Source: Deltaproteobacteria bacterium (GTDB lineage Bacteria > Myxococcota > XYA12-FULL-58-9 > JAFGEK01). Taken from it: 49,100 nt of DNA. Under the pieces are notes generated by a model that worked only from the letters and a program-made list of their open reading frames with translations, had not been told where the DNA came from and ran no database searches. Below, piece after piece: positions 24,650 through 33,509 of this stretch. Positions within the stretch are counted from its first letter, which is position 1. Each line of letters begins with the position of its first letter. The stretch spans positions 1 through 49,100 of the forward strand of contig JAFGEK010000051.1 in assembly GCA_016931625.1 (NCBI GenBank). The letters run 5' to 3'. The position numbers and the translations under genes are program-made.

Positions 24650-26335
24650 TTAAGATAATAGTTTTTGTGCAACTTCAAGTGCTTTTTTCGTACGTTCCAT
24701 TAAATCATGATAGCGGTCATGATTGTTATGCAATGCGGTAACTTGTTCACCTGAAGCATTAAGTTCTTCTTCTAGGCTTTGGATTCTGCTACGTGATTGT
24801 TCAATCGAAGCTTTTAATTTTTCAATCGCTTCATCACGCACTTTAATGCTGTAATTTAGTTCATCGGTTGTTGTTTGGGTGTGTCTTTCAATATCAGCTA
24901 TTTGTTCATTGAGGTGTGCAACATCTTCTTCAAATTTTGCTATCTTTTCGTCACGCTCACTTAAAGCTTGACGCTGTGATTCAATGGCACCTTTTAATTT
25001 TTCAATTGCTTGATCGCGTACTTCAATATCGTGATTGCTTTGCTCTTTTAAGGTATTTAATTCATTTGTTGAATCTGTAAACTCTTGTTCTTTTTCACCA
25101 AGTGAACCTTTAAGTTCTCCGATTTGTTGATCACGTTCGCTAATTGCTTCACGCTGGCGCTCAACTGCTTCTTTTAATTTATCTATTGCTTCATCGCGTA
25201 CACCAATATCATTAGTTGCGTTTTCTTGATGCGTTTCAAGTTCGTGAGTTAATTCAGCTACGCGTGACTCGAGATCGGTCTTCTCGGTAGCCAGTTCATC
25301 ATTTAGTTGTGACAATTGACCAGAAAGAGACTCAATTTGTTGTTCACGATCGATAATAGCTTCTCGTTGTTTTTCTATACTAGCGCGCAATTTCTCAATT
25401 GCTTCATTACGCACACCTAAATCTCGCTCGAGTGCGTCTTTGGTTTCTAAAGCTTCTTCACGGGCTATTTCGAGTTCAGAGGCTATTTCACCTACTCGAC
25501 GCTCAAGTTCATTAACCCGCTCTTCTTTTTCTTGCAGTTGCTTACTAAGTTCAGAATTATCTTCTTGGCGCCCTTGGCGTTCTTGCTCGAGTTCTTGATT
25601 CAAATCATTTATCTGATTTTTATAACCATTAACTTCATCATCATGCTCGGCAAGTTTTAGTTTAAGTTCTTTTTCTTGTTCATCTTTTTGCGCAAAAGCG
25701 GCAGTAACTTTTTGACCATACGCATCAAATTCTTGCTTTTTCTGTTCAATAAAATGCTCAAGCATCTGTAGTTTTTGCGTTAATTCGGTACTTTTTTGGG
25801 CAGTTTCATCAGCGCGATTTTTTTCTTTATCGATCAAGCCTTCAACAATATCCATCTCGCGCTCGCGTACTTGCCATGCGTCGCGAAATTTGGCGGCTTG
25901 AGTTTCTAAACGTTTGAGTTTTTCACGAAAATACTCAACTTTTTCTTCAAGACCAGCACGAGCAGATAAGCTGGGTACAGCTTCAGAAACAAATAAATCT
26001 TCAAATTGGGTACGACCAGTCCATTGACCAGTAAATACCGGCGCCCCTGCGGTAGCGCCAGCAGCCCGACGAGCGCGCACTGGGGGTGGTACTAAAGGCG
26101 GTGGGCCGGCACGAGGTGGGATAGGCGAACCATCTGTTTGCTCAGCTGAGCGTGATTGCTCTGCTTCATTTGAGGTATCGCTACCACTTGAAAAAACCTG
26201 CGTGTCGGCATCAGAATCTGAATCTGACTGTGTTGTTTCTAATGCCGCACCAGTAGCCGAAGCTTCTGGTTGTTCTGGTTTTCCCAACCCATCAAGAGCA
26301 GCATCAAGGTCATTGAGATCGAGGGCCCCGCCCAT
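24650..26335 (-). CDS. Long coiled-coil protein with internal repeats
   Basis: A 561-residue cytoplasmic protein. Residues 1-100 are disordered, rich in acidic residues and Ser/Thr, with a Pro-rich run (PPRAGPPPLVPPPV). From about 128 to the end it is a nearly continuous coiled coil, high in Glu, Lys, Gln and Arg. Within it four units begin VRxEAIxKLK and contain QREAISERDQQI-like segments, at about residues 308, 379, 439 and 499. The ATG at 26335 has GGAG five bases upstream and is better than the GTG at 26341. The layout of disordered head and long coiled coil recalls myxobacterial scaffold proteins of motility and polarity, but no defining domain is present. Upstream genes on the same strand encode lipoproteins; a promoter candidate at 26376-26403 suggests it can be transcribed alone. 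Confidence 0.8.
   Translation of the reverse strand: MGGALDLNDLDAALDGLGKPEQPEASATGAALETTQSDSDSDADTQVFSSGSDTSNEAEQSRSAEQTDGSPIPPRAGPPPLVPPPVRARRAAGATAGAPVFTGQWTGRTQFEDLFVSEAVPSLSARAGLEEKVEYFREKLKRLETQAAKFRDAWQVREREMDIVEGLIDKEKNRADETAQKSTELTQKLQMLEHFIEQKKQEFDAYGQKVTAAFAQKDEQEKELKLKLAEHDDEVNGYKNQINDLNQELEQERQGRQEDNSELSKQLQEKEERVNELERRVGEIASELEIAREEALETKDALERDLGVRNEAIEKLRASIEKQREAIIDREQQIESLSGQLSQLNDELATEKTDLESRVAELTHELETHQENATNDIGVRDEAIDKLKEAVERQREAISERDQQIGELKGSLGEKEQEFTDSTNELNTLKEQSNHDIEVRDQAIEKLKGAIESQRQALSERDEKIAKFEEDVAHLNEQIADIERHTQTTTDELNYSIKVRDEAIEKLKASIEQSRSRIQSLEEELNASGEQVTALHNNHDRYHDLMERTKKALEVAQKLLS
24784..25414 (-). repeat. Four imperfect repeats inside the coiled-coil gene
   Basis: Four copies of a segment coding for VR(D/N)EAIEKLKxxIExQR, followed in the first three by E/D-R-D/E-x-x-I. 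They start about 71, 60 and 60 codons apart. The last three lie exactly 60 codons apart, which suggests duplication of a 180-base unit and later divergence. Such a unit is prone to slippage and to copy-number differences between strains. Confidence 0.75.
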
Positions 26336-26375
26336 CGTCACTCCGATATTTGTGTGTATGTTTAAGTTCGTATCA

Positions 26376-26403
26376 AGTCTATCAAGCTACCAATCTCTGT
26401 CAA
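26376..26403 (-). promoter_or_regulatory. Promoter candidate for the coiled-coil gene
   Basis: On the minus strand a perfect TTGACA (26398-26403) is followed, after 16 bases, by TAGACT (26376-26381). Transcription would begin about 33 bases before the ATG at 26335. The -35 is consensus; the -10 matches four of six positions. Confidence 0.48.
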
Positions 26404-26421
26404 CTTACTCAATTTATATTG

Positions 26422-27201
26422 TTATAGATGCTCAAGAGCAATGCCCGCAGGCGGATTAAGCACAAAAGCTTCAGCTTCTATGGCAAAATTTACCTCAATA
26501 TCACGAAAAACTGCGATAAACTCGATCTTTGCGCTGGGAACCTTAACCTGCAAAATCTGTGGTAATCCATTTTTATCATAATTTTTAAAATTCACCTGTG
26601 AAATAAGTTGCCCTGCAAAAAAATCCTTTGCTTGTTTTAGCTGCTTTGTTTGGGGATCTATTTCTACTTCACGATCGTGAGAATTTTCTTGCCAACGTAA
26701 AATAAACACCCCTTTTTTTTCTTGATAAAGCAATTTGGCGGTTTCAGGTATGTCTATCTCGCCAAAAAGTAATTTGTTCCAACTTTCTGCATTTAATTGT
26801 AGAGGAGCAAAAGGTAATAAACGATCAAGATTTTTCACATTTGCAGGCCCATAAATAAACTTTGAGTTCTTAACATCTAACGCCTGTAATTCAATACCAT
26901 TGGTAGCAAATGCTGAAATTACTCCACCATGTGGTCCCATCATTTCACAGCGCATACTGGCGGGGCGCTTTATTGCAATAGTACCAGTCGTACGTACTCG
27001 TCCTTCAGGACCAAAATAGGTAATACGAATTTCAGCAACATAACTTGACCATTTAACTTTATGAGAATCTATCTGAGCTAAAAACTCAGTAGTACTTTTT
27101 ACCGTAAATTGTTCAGAAAGTGCCACTTGATGCGCACAAGCTTCAACAAACAAAACAAATACTAAGTTAACATAAATGCTACGGTGCTGAGCCCTATTCA
27201 T
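26422..27201 (-). CDS. LolB/DUF4292-like outer-membrane lipoprotein
   Basis: A 259-residue exported protein. The hydrophobic N-terminus ends in FVEACAHQ, an imperfect lipobox. The mature part is beta-rich and has the pattern of LolA/LolB-like or DUF4292 proteins: a helix then alternating strands (TTGTIAIKRPASMRCEMMG, GIELQALDVKNSKFIYG, LLFGEIDIPETAKLLYQ, and REVEIDPQTKQLKQA). It may carry or sense lipid in the envelope. It starts 12 bases after the stop of the TPR lipoprotein gene at 27214, so the two are co-transcribed and probably act together at the outer membrane. Confidence 0.65.
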   Translation of the reverse strand: MNRAQHRSIYVNLVFVLFVEACAHQVALSEQFTVKSTTEFLAQIDSHKVKWSSYVAEIRITYFGPEGRVRTTGTIAIKRPASMRCEMMGPHGGVISAFATNGIELQALDVKNSKFIYGPANVKNLDRLLPFAPLQLNAESWNKLLFGEIDIPETAKLLYQEKKGVFILRWQENSHDREVEIDPQTKQLKQAKDFFAGQLISQVNFKNYDKNGLPQILQVKVPSAKIEFIAVFRDIEVNFAIEAEAFVLNPPAGIALEHL

Positions 27202-27213
27202 ATCGTTGATCTC

Positions 27214-29037
27214 TTATAATTTGTCTTGTAATTTTTTTCGTATATTAATTGCTGGCCGCATTTTTAGTGCCTTAATAAAACACTGTTTAGCATCATTTGA
27301 TCGCCCTAATGATAAGTAAACCTCACCTAAGTGAAATAATATTTCTGGATCATTCGGGTCATATACCGCTGCATCTTCAAGTATTCTAACCGCGGCTTTA
27401 TTCTTGCCTTGACGATATAATAGCCAACCTAAACTATCTACGATGTAGCTATGTGATGAAGCTAAACGATATGCACGCCTCAACATAATTTCAGCCCGTC
27501 TAAGATTGATATTAGCATCTGTCATAATAAACCCTAGAGCATTAAGTAATGCGGGATCTTGTGGATTCTGTTGCAGCATTTTTTCTAACACGGAAATTGC
27601 AAGAGCATTTTTATTATCACGAGAAGCCATATGGGCATATAACAATAAGGTTTTTCTATCAGGTTTTGCCTTTGCTATATGACGGGCAATGAAGGCAAAA
27701 GCTTCAACAGGGTAATTAAAATAATCAAAAAGTAGTGCATCAACTAATAAACTATTTAGTGATGATATTTTTGCACCAAAAAGACGAAGTAATTTCTGTC
27801 GCCATAGATTGGCTTTAGCAATATTTGGTGCGTATCGCATAATAATATTTAAATCACTAATTAACTCCTCATCTATATTGCTCATTGGCAAAGCAGTAGC
27901 GAATTCATTAAGCATTGCAGCGAAATTACCTAAAGCAGCAAAGCATTCGCCACGTAGATGATAAACTTTTAAGTTTGGTGAATTAATTTCGTTTAATAAT
28001 TTTATGCAACTAGCAGCATCATTATTTTTTAACGCTATCGTTGCCAGCATTAAGCGCGGTTCAACATTTGTAGGCCAATCATGCACAGCTTCTCTTAATA
28101 TTGTAGTAGCGGTTTGAGTTTTCTGGCTACCGATATCGAAAGCCACTATTCTTAAATGGCTGATAAGATCTCCTTTTGCAATTCGCAGCACTGCATCGTG
28201 ATAAGTCTCACTTGCTGTATCATTGGCTTTTCTAAGTAAATATATTAATTCTAAGTAATATTCTAATTGATCAGGATAATATTGAAACAATGGTATCAGC
28301 GCTTGAGCCGCTGCGGCAAAATCACCTTGTAAATTTCGTAATCTAACTTCACCTAAAACCGCTTCAATATAACTTGGACGTTGAACACGTGCATGTTGAT
28401 ACATCGCTATTGCAGCGTCTAAATGGCCATAATCCTCAAAAATTGCGGCTAAATCATTAGTTAAAGTTGCATTAGCAGGCAGACGCTTTATCAATATCTT
28501 TGCTTTTTGCAAAGCTGTAGTAAATTGCTGCATTGATAAAAGTGTTTCAACTAAAGGCGGAGTAGCTCGTTCAATTAAGTCATCATCTGCAAGTGCTTTA
28601 GTTAATGCCTGTTGTGCAACAACATAATTACTCTGTGATAAAGCCTGTTCTCCTGCAATAAAATTTAAAATGGGTGATGCGGGGTATTTCTGTAGGCCCT
28701 CAGCTAAAATATATTTAGCTTGATTATAATTGCCACTATAATTCAAAGCAGTAAAAAGATATTTATAAATAGTCGGTGAATTAGAATCTATTTCTAAAGC
28801 TAGTTGTAATTCTTTTACAGCATCGGTGTGCTTGCCAATCGTGATTAAATAAAGACCTCGCACTACTCGATTTAAAACAGCAAAATCAGATTTTGATGTT
28901 GATAAATCACCAATAAATTGCGTATTTTTTGAAGAAGTAGCCGGTGATAACGAAGAACTTGCACATGAGCTAGCAATTACCCATAAAATGGTGCTGTTTA
29001 AAAAAAGTGCTCTTGGGTAATTAAGTAATATATTCAA
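27214..29037 (-). CDS. TPR-repeat lipoprotein
   Basis: A 607-residue lipoprotein (signal peptide ending VIASSCASS). It is composed of TPR units over its whole length, e.g. GLYLITIGKHTDAVKELQLAL, AIFEDYGHLDAAIAMYQHA, and near the C-terminus ILFHLGEVYLSLGRSNDA followed by CFIKALKMRP. It is probably a periplasmic or outer-membrane scaffold. The downstream gene (26422) is a beta-rich lipoprotein separated by 12 bases; the pairing of a large TPR lipoprotein with a small LolB-like one is common in Myxococcota-type genomes. No enzymatic motif was seen. Confidence 0.82.
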   Translation of the reverse strand: MNILLNYPRALFLNSTILWVIASSCASSSLSPATSSKNTQFIGDLSTSKSDFAVLNRVVRGLYLITIGKHTDAVKELQLALEIDSNSPTIYKYLFTALNYSGNYNQAKYILAEGLQKYPASPILNFIAGEQALSQSNYVVAQQALTKALADDDLIERATPPLVETLLSMQQFTTALQKAKILIKRLPANATLTNDLAAIFEDYGHLDAAIAMYQHARVQRPSYIEAVLGEVRLRNLQGDFAAAAQALIPLFQYYPDQLEYYLELIYLLRKANDTASETYHDAVLRIAKGDLISHLRIVAFDIGSQKTQTATTILREAVHDWPTNVEPRLMLATIALKNNDAASCIKLLNEINSPNLKVYHLRGECFAALGNFAAMLNEFATALPMSNIDEELISDLNIIMRYAPNIAKANLWRQKLLRLFGAKISSLNSLLVDALLFDYFNYPVEAFAFIARHIAKAKPDRKTLLLYAHMASRDNKNALAISVLEKMLQQNPQDPALLNALGFIMTDANINLRRAEIMLRRAYRLASSHSYIVDSLGWLLYRQGKNKAAVRILEDAAVYDPNDPEILFHLGEVYLSLGRSNDAKQCFIKALKMRPAINIRKKLQDKL

Positions 29038-29091
29038 TACCTTTCCGCCACGGTATTAATATTTGCTTTGATTGTTCATGTTTATATTTTT

Positions 29092-31008
29092 TTAACGATT
29101 ACGCTTTTTACCTTTTCGTTTCTGGCGATTTTTACCTTTCTTCATTACTGGCGAATTTGCTGTATCTTTCTCGACTTTTGGAGCTAATGTTTCAGGTACT
29201 GGCTCAGGAGCTAACGCTTGTTCTAACTCAGCTAATGCTGAAATTGCCCGATCATGTTCAGGCACCGATGAAATAATTTCTTTAAATAATTTTGCCGCTT
29301 GCTCAGTATCACCTGCGTGAAATAATTCGCGCGCAAGATCAAAACGAACACGCTGAAAATTAGGTTCAAGCTTTAAGGCGGCCTTATAAGCATTTAGTAC
29401 TCGAGCCCTATCTTCATCCTGACGCGACCATATTACCCCACGTATATACGCAGTCATTGCATCTGGAGGGTTGCTAATATCAAACTGCGCTCCTGAACCA
29501 AGACGTAGCTCAACACTACGTTTTAACATTTCTTCGGCCTTAGGCATTAAAGCAAAATCACTCGAATAACAAAAACCCGCCGCTAATAATAACTCAGGAG
29601 AATTTGGGTAGTTCTTAACCGAATCAGTTAATAATGTTAAAGCAGCATCTAATTCTTCATCGGCTTCATTGTTTAATTGTTTTATTTGCTCTTCTAATTT
29701 ACTGAACAAGTGACGAATTTCTTCACGTTTAACTTGCTGCATTTCAGCTGTATCAATATCACTATCAAGATCACTAGCAGAAGAAATGTTGGTCTCGGTT
29801 CGTTTGAACTGAACCTGCAGTTGTTCAATAGTAAAACGTTTGTTTAGCCCACGAAAAACATGAATTAATCCAGCATAGGCATTAGCTAACGGATAATCTG
29901 GTTCAATCGCATATGCTTTTTCAAGTTCATCCTGAGCTTTAGTATAAGCAGATTCAGTATCAAGCATTATAAGCTGCCATGCTTGTTTTGTCGCAGAAAC
30001 TGCGTAAGGGGCAACTGTATGATGATATGCTAAAAACCGATCAATGGTTAACTTTCGCACCTGAGGAATATACATTACCGCAAAAGTTGCTCCACCACCT
30101 AAGATAAGAATGATTAACAGCAAGATTAACCAAACTTTACTCTTTGATTTTTTTATAGCAGGCGCAATTGCACCGTTACTAATTATCAGCTGTTGATTTG
30201 CTTGAACAGATGATGAACTGACCGCGGAACTACTTGTTGATAATGGATCTATTGCAGCATTGCTGCTATCTATAGTGAAATCTTGCCCAGTCGCCGGTGT
30301 AATTGACTCACTATTAAATGTATTGGCATCAACTTCTGGTTCGATCTCAGGTTCAAGTGTAACTTCTGAGATATCAAGATTATCATCAGGCATCTCAAGT
30401 TCATTTGAAGATAAAATAGCAAAATCAGTTTCGTCGGGTTCGCTTAATTCGCTAAGACCAACAGGGTCCTCAATTTTTGTTATTTCTGGAGGTTCGCTTA
30501 CTTGCGCTTTATGTGATTTTAGCGGTGGTGGCGAAGGTGGACTAATAGGTGGTGTTACTACTGTAGCTTCAGCTTGCGGTTCTTTTACAAGAGATGGCAT
30601 TAGAGTATTTCTACCATTATTTTCAATACCAGCACTTGCAATATCACTGTAAATTCCTGGTCCGGTAACTTGAGTAACTTCACTTACACCGCTAGCACTT
30701 TCTTTATCACTTGTTGCTTCTAAATTAACTTTTGTGGCTGTCTGTTCAGGATTAGCAGAGACAAAAAATATCGACTGACATTGAGTACATTGAGCGTCAT
30801 AACCACCTGCAGGTATATCTGAAGCAGCAAAACGATATATCGTATTACATTTATTACATGTAACCGTAATTTGATCTTTACTCTTTGGTTGCGGCGATAC
30901 AAAAAAGATATGCTTACAATGGGTACATTGAGCGTCATAACCTTCGCTTGGAATTGCCTTTGGGTCAAATTCGTAGGTCGCACCACAGTTATCACAAGCC
31001 ACTTGCAT
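29092..31008 (-). CDS. Membrane protein with two MJ0042 zinc ribbons and C-terminal TPRs
   Basis: A 638-residue protein. Two MJ0042-type zinc ribbons stand at the N-terminus: CDNCGATYEFDPKAIP with CTHCKHIFFVS, and CNKCNTIYRFAASDIP with CTQCQSIFFVS. They are near copies of each other. A disordered acidic linker (about 90-280) follows, then one membrane segment (VWLILLLIILILGGGATFAVMY cut at about 296-317). The C-terminal half is TPR-like (LANAYAGLIHVFRGL, LLLAAGFCYSSDFALM, RVRFDLARELFHAGDTEQAA). The extreme C-terminus is strongly basic (KKGKNRQKRKGKKRNR). The ATG at 31008 is preferred over a GTG at 31020. This architecture is frequent in Myxococcota; zinc ribbons would be cytoplasmic and TPRs periplasmic. 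Confidence 0.88.
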   Translation of the reverse strand: MQVACDNCGATYEFDPKAIPSEGYDAQCTHCKHIFFVSPQPKSKDQITVTCNKCNTIYRFAASDIPAGGYDAQCTQCQSIFFVSANPEQTATKVNLEATSDKESASGVSEVTQVTGPGIYSDIASAGIENNGRNTLMPSLVKEPQAEATVVTPPISPPSPPPLKSHKAQVSEPPEITKIEDPVGLSELSEPDETDFAILSSNELEMPDDNLDISEVTLEPEIEPEVDANTFNSESITPATGQDFTIDSSNAAIDPLSTSSSAVSSSSVQANQQLIISNGAIAPAIKKSKSKVWLILLLIILILGGGATFAVMYIPQVRKLTIDRFLAYHHTVAPYAVSATKQAWQLIMLDTESAYTKAQDELEKAYAIEPDYPLANAYAGLIHVFRGLNKRFTIEQLQVQFKRTETNISSASDLDSDIDTAEMQQVKREEIRHLFSKLEEQIKQLNNEADEELDAALTLLTDSVKNYPNSPELLLAAGFCYSSDFALMPKAEEMLKRSVELRLGSGAQFDISNPPDAMTAYIRGVIWSRQDEDRARVLNAYKAALKLEPNFQRVRFDLARELFHAGDTEQAAKLFKEIISSVPEHDRAISALAELEQALAPEPVPETLAPKVEKDTANSPVMKKGKNRQKRKGKKRNR

Positions 31009-31107
31009 TTTATAATCCACTACTCCAAGCCAGTACTTGGCTAATAAAAGGTATACTACTGAATATTAGCACCAACTTAATAATTCGTTACAGTAACAAT
31101 CTTCAGA

Positions 31108-31845
31108 TTACAACAAACAAGCGTATAATAAGAACTCATGATTGCCCTTAGCACCTAAGATCGGTGAGTCAATACTGCGAATATCATTTAAATTTTGATT
31201 TTGGCAAAATACTTTAATTTCTTCTAGTGCCAATTTACGCACCATTTCATCACGTACAATTCCGCCCTTGCTTACCGCTTTTGGGCCTACTTCAAATTGC
31301 GGTTTAACCAATGCAACTAAATTAGCGTTAGCAGCAGCAAAACGCATTGCGGCGGGAATAACTATTTTCAGTGATATAAAAGAAGTATCAATCACAATAA
31401 GAGAACATTTTTCAGTAATTGCATCATTGGCCAGGGTTCTAATATTTGAGCGTTCAAGCAAAACAACACGAGGATCTTGGCGTAACTTCCAATCAAGCTG
31501 TCCCCAGCCTACGTCAACGGCATAAACACGACGAGCTCCTTTTTGTAATAAGCAGTCAGTAAACCCGCCTGTAGAAGCGCCAACATCCAGGCAAACTTTA
31601 TCGTGAACTTCAACAAGAAAAGCGTCTAATGCTGCGGCAAGTTTTAAACCACCACGAGAAACATAAGGGAGGGGGTTATTTTGGAGAAATAACTCCGTTG
31701 TGGCGTCAAACATATCGGAAGATTTGTTTACTTTACGATCAGGGCCACTAAAAACTACCCCGGCAATAATTAATGCCTGAGCACGAGTTCGTGTCGGCGC
31801 CAAACCTTGGTCAACTACAAGATGATCAGCTCGTACCCGTGCCAT
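31108..31845 (-). CDS. tlyA: TlyA-family rRNA 2'-O-methyltransferase
   Basis: Residues 1-60 form an S4 RNA-binding domain (MARVRADHLVVDQGLAPTRT, with A-L-I-I-A-G-V-V-F). The FtsJ-like SAM domain follows (VSRGGLKLAAALDAF, CLDVGASTGGFTDCLLQ, VYAVDVGWGQL, LIVIDTSFISL, LVALVKPQFEVG). About 245 residues, normal for the family. TlyA methylates 16S and 23S rRNA ribose; many members are annotated as hemolysins. The ATG at 31845 lies inside the end of xseB (20-base overlap) and is the family start. The arrangement xseA-xseB-tlyA is common in bacteria. Confidence 0.93.
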   Translation of the reverse strand: MARVRADHLVVDQGLAPTRTRAQALIIAGVVFSGPDRKVNKSSDMFDATTELFLQNNPLPYVSRGGLKLAAALDAFLVEVHDKVCLDVGASTGGFTDCLLQKGARRVYAVDVGWGQLDWKLRQDPRVVLLERSNIRTLANDAITEKCSLIVIDTSFISLKIVIPAAMRFAAANANLVALVKPQFEVGPKAVSKGGIVRDEMVRKLALEEIKVFCQNQNLNDIRSIDSPILGAKGNHEFLLYACLL

Positions 31846-32077
31846 TCTCAGTAAGATCCAAGTGGCTAATTTTATCACCATCAAGAAGTATTTCGAGACG
31901 CTTTTCAGCTAAATCAAGCTGTTTACTACCCTGTTGTGATAATCGTACTCCTTCTTCAAATAATAGCAACGCTTCTTCAAGTTGCACTTGCCCACTTTCG
32001 AGTGAACGTGTGATTTCTTCAAGACGTTTAATAATATCTTCAAAACGTGGTCCTTGAGACTCGCGAGAATCACTCAT
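31826..32077 (-). CDS. xseB: Exodeoxyribonuclease VII small subunit
   Basis: An 83-residue two-helix protein: FEDIIKRLEEITRSLESGQ, then VQLEEALLLFEEGVRLSQQG, then AEKRLEILLDGD. These are the signatures of XseB, which with XseA forms the ssDNA exonuclease VII used in repair. The ATG at 32077 has AAGG about five bases upstream and gives the family length; the codon at 32101 is less likely. It lies between xseA (48 bases upstream) and tlyA. Confidence 0.93.
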   Translation of the reverse strand: MSDSRESQGPRFEDIIKRLEEITRSLESGQVQLEEALLLFEEGVRLSQQGSKQLDLAEKRLEILLDGDKISHLDLTENGTGTS

Positions 32078-32125
32078 AATGCCTTCTTTATGACATGTCA
32101 TGGTGCTCTCTGTCGATTGTATGGA

Positions 32126-33484
32126 TTAATTCGATGAAAAAATTTTATTAACCGTAGCACTTATGCCGCCTTTAGCTAAACTTACCTTTATTGCCTCACC
32201 TTCTTGCACTTGCTCATAGCTTTGTACCAACTTACCTGAAGCATTTTGAATAATCGCATAACCGCGATCGAGAACACCTAGGGGGGATAAAGCCCGTAAT
32301 TGTACAGAAAATGAATCCAGACGTTGTTTTCTTGATAATATGTATTGGTAAGTTGCATACCGCATACGATTGTATTGATCTGATAACCTACTGCGTACGT
32401 TCACCAAGTGCATACGTGGATGTAAGCCAACAAGACGAGTTTCAAGTTGTTGCAAAGTTAAACGCTTATCTAATAACATACGTTTTATAGCATCACTCTG
32501 AGTCATATATGCTTGGCTTAACTGCTGTTGTGGTTGACTTAGCAAACGTCGAGCATCACCTAATTCAGCACGTAGTGCCCTTAAATACATACGTTTTTGC
32601 TCAAAAATACGAGCAAATGCAGTGTGCGACCTAAATAATTGTTGTCTTAGTTGCAGCAATAATTCATGGCGATTAGGAAATACTAACTCAGCCGCAGCCG
32701 ATGGCGTGGGTGCCCGTAAATCGGCAACAAAATCAGCTATAGTAAAATCTGTTTCATGGCCAATTGCACTTACGACGGGAATGCTGGATTCATAAATCGC
32801 ACGAGCTACACGTTCATCATTAAAGCACCAAAGATCTTCAAGAGAACCACCACCACGAGCAACAATCATCACCTCAAGATTATATTGTTTAGCAAGTTCA
32901 CTGGCTTTGTAAATGGCGGCAGTAACTAATACTGCCGCTTCACTACCTTGAACTCGCGTAGGAATTACTAAAATTCGCGCATTAGGCCAACGACGCTCTG
33001 CTACCTGCACAATATCGCGAATAACTGCACCTGTGGCACTAGTAACTACAGCTACATTTTTAGGTAGTAACGGTAAAGGACGTTTATGTTCTGCTGCAAA
33101 TAGACCCTCTGCAAATAGGCGTGCCTTAAGTTCTGCAAATGCGGCCTGCAAAGCACCTTCGCCTTTGCTTTGCAACTCATCGATAACTAGTTGATAACGG
33201 CCATATGGCCCGTAAATTGTTAGACGACCACGAGCAATAATTTCAATACCATCAACAATGGTTAACTTCTGGGTTGATGCTTCTTTACGAAAAAGTACGG
33301 CATTAAGCTGTGAGTCTTTATCTTTAAGCGAAAAATAATGATGACCTGACACTACTTTATGGCCAGAAATTTCACCAACAACTAATACTGAAGAGAAATT
33401 ACGTTCAAGTAAAACCCGTGCACGAGAATTTATTTGGCTAATAGTAAGTGGTTGTCCGCTTAAATTAAAAAGTTCATCCGCCAT
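32126..33484 (-). CDS. xseA: Exodeoxyribonuclease VII large subunit
   Basis: A 452-residue catalytic subunit. An N-terminal OB fold (VVGEISGHKVVSGHHYFSLKD, QLNAVLFRK) binds ssDNA. The nuclease domain has VAVVTSATGAVIRDIVQV, VMIVARGGGSLEDLWCFNDE, and VSAIGHETDFTIADFVADLR followed by APTPSAAAEL. A long helical arm (about 270-400) binds XseB, and the end DRGYAIIQNASGKLV is typical. It starts 25 bases after the FHA protein gene ends, so it may be read through from that gene. Confidence 0.95.
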   Translation of the reverse strand: MADELFNLSGQPLTISQINSRARVLLERNFSSVLVVGEISGHKVVSGHHYFSLKDKDSQLNAVLFRKEASTQKLTIVDGIEIIARGRLTIYGPYGRYQLVIDELQSKGEGALQAAFAELKARLFAEGLFAAEHKRPLPLLPKNVAVVTSATGAVIRDIVQVAERRWPNARILVIPTRVQGSEAAVLVTAAIYKASELAKQYNLEVMIVARGGGSLEDLWCFNDERVARAIYESSIPVVSAIGHETDFTIADFVADLRAPTPSAAAELVFPNRHELLLQLRQQLFRSHTAFARIFEQKRMYLRALRAELGDARRLLSQPQQQLSQAYMTQSDAIKRMLLDKRLTLQQLETRLVGLHPRMHLVNVRSRLSDQYNRMRYATYQYILSRKQRLDSFSVQLRALSPLGVLDRGYAIIQNASGKLVQSYEQVQEGEAIKVSLAKGGISATVNKIFSSN

Positions 33485-33509
33485 TTTGTCTTTAAGTAGC
33501 TGATAATAT

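Noticed and set aside
24541-24657. Short open stretch resembling the end of a coding sequence (CAVFDGIQLTDQQIGGVS)
   Set aside because: It spans only about 30 codons after an in-frame stop, has no start codon or ribosome site and no family match. It could be a relic but cannot be supported.
31037-31052. Hairpin CCAAG/CTTGG before the MJ0042 gene
   Set aside because: Only five base pairs with no T-run; it is within what chance would give.
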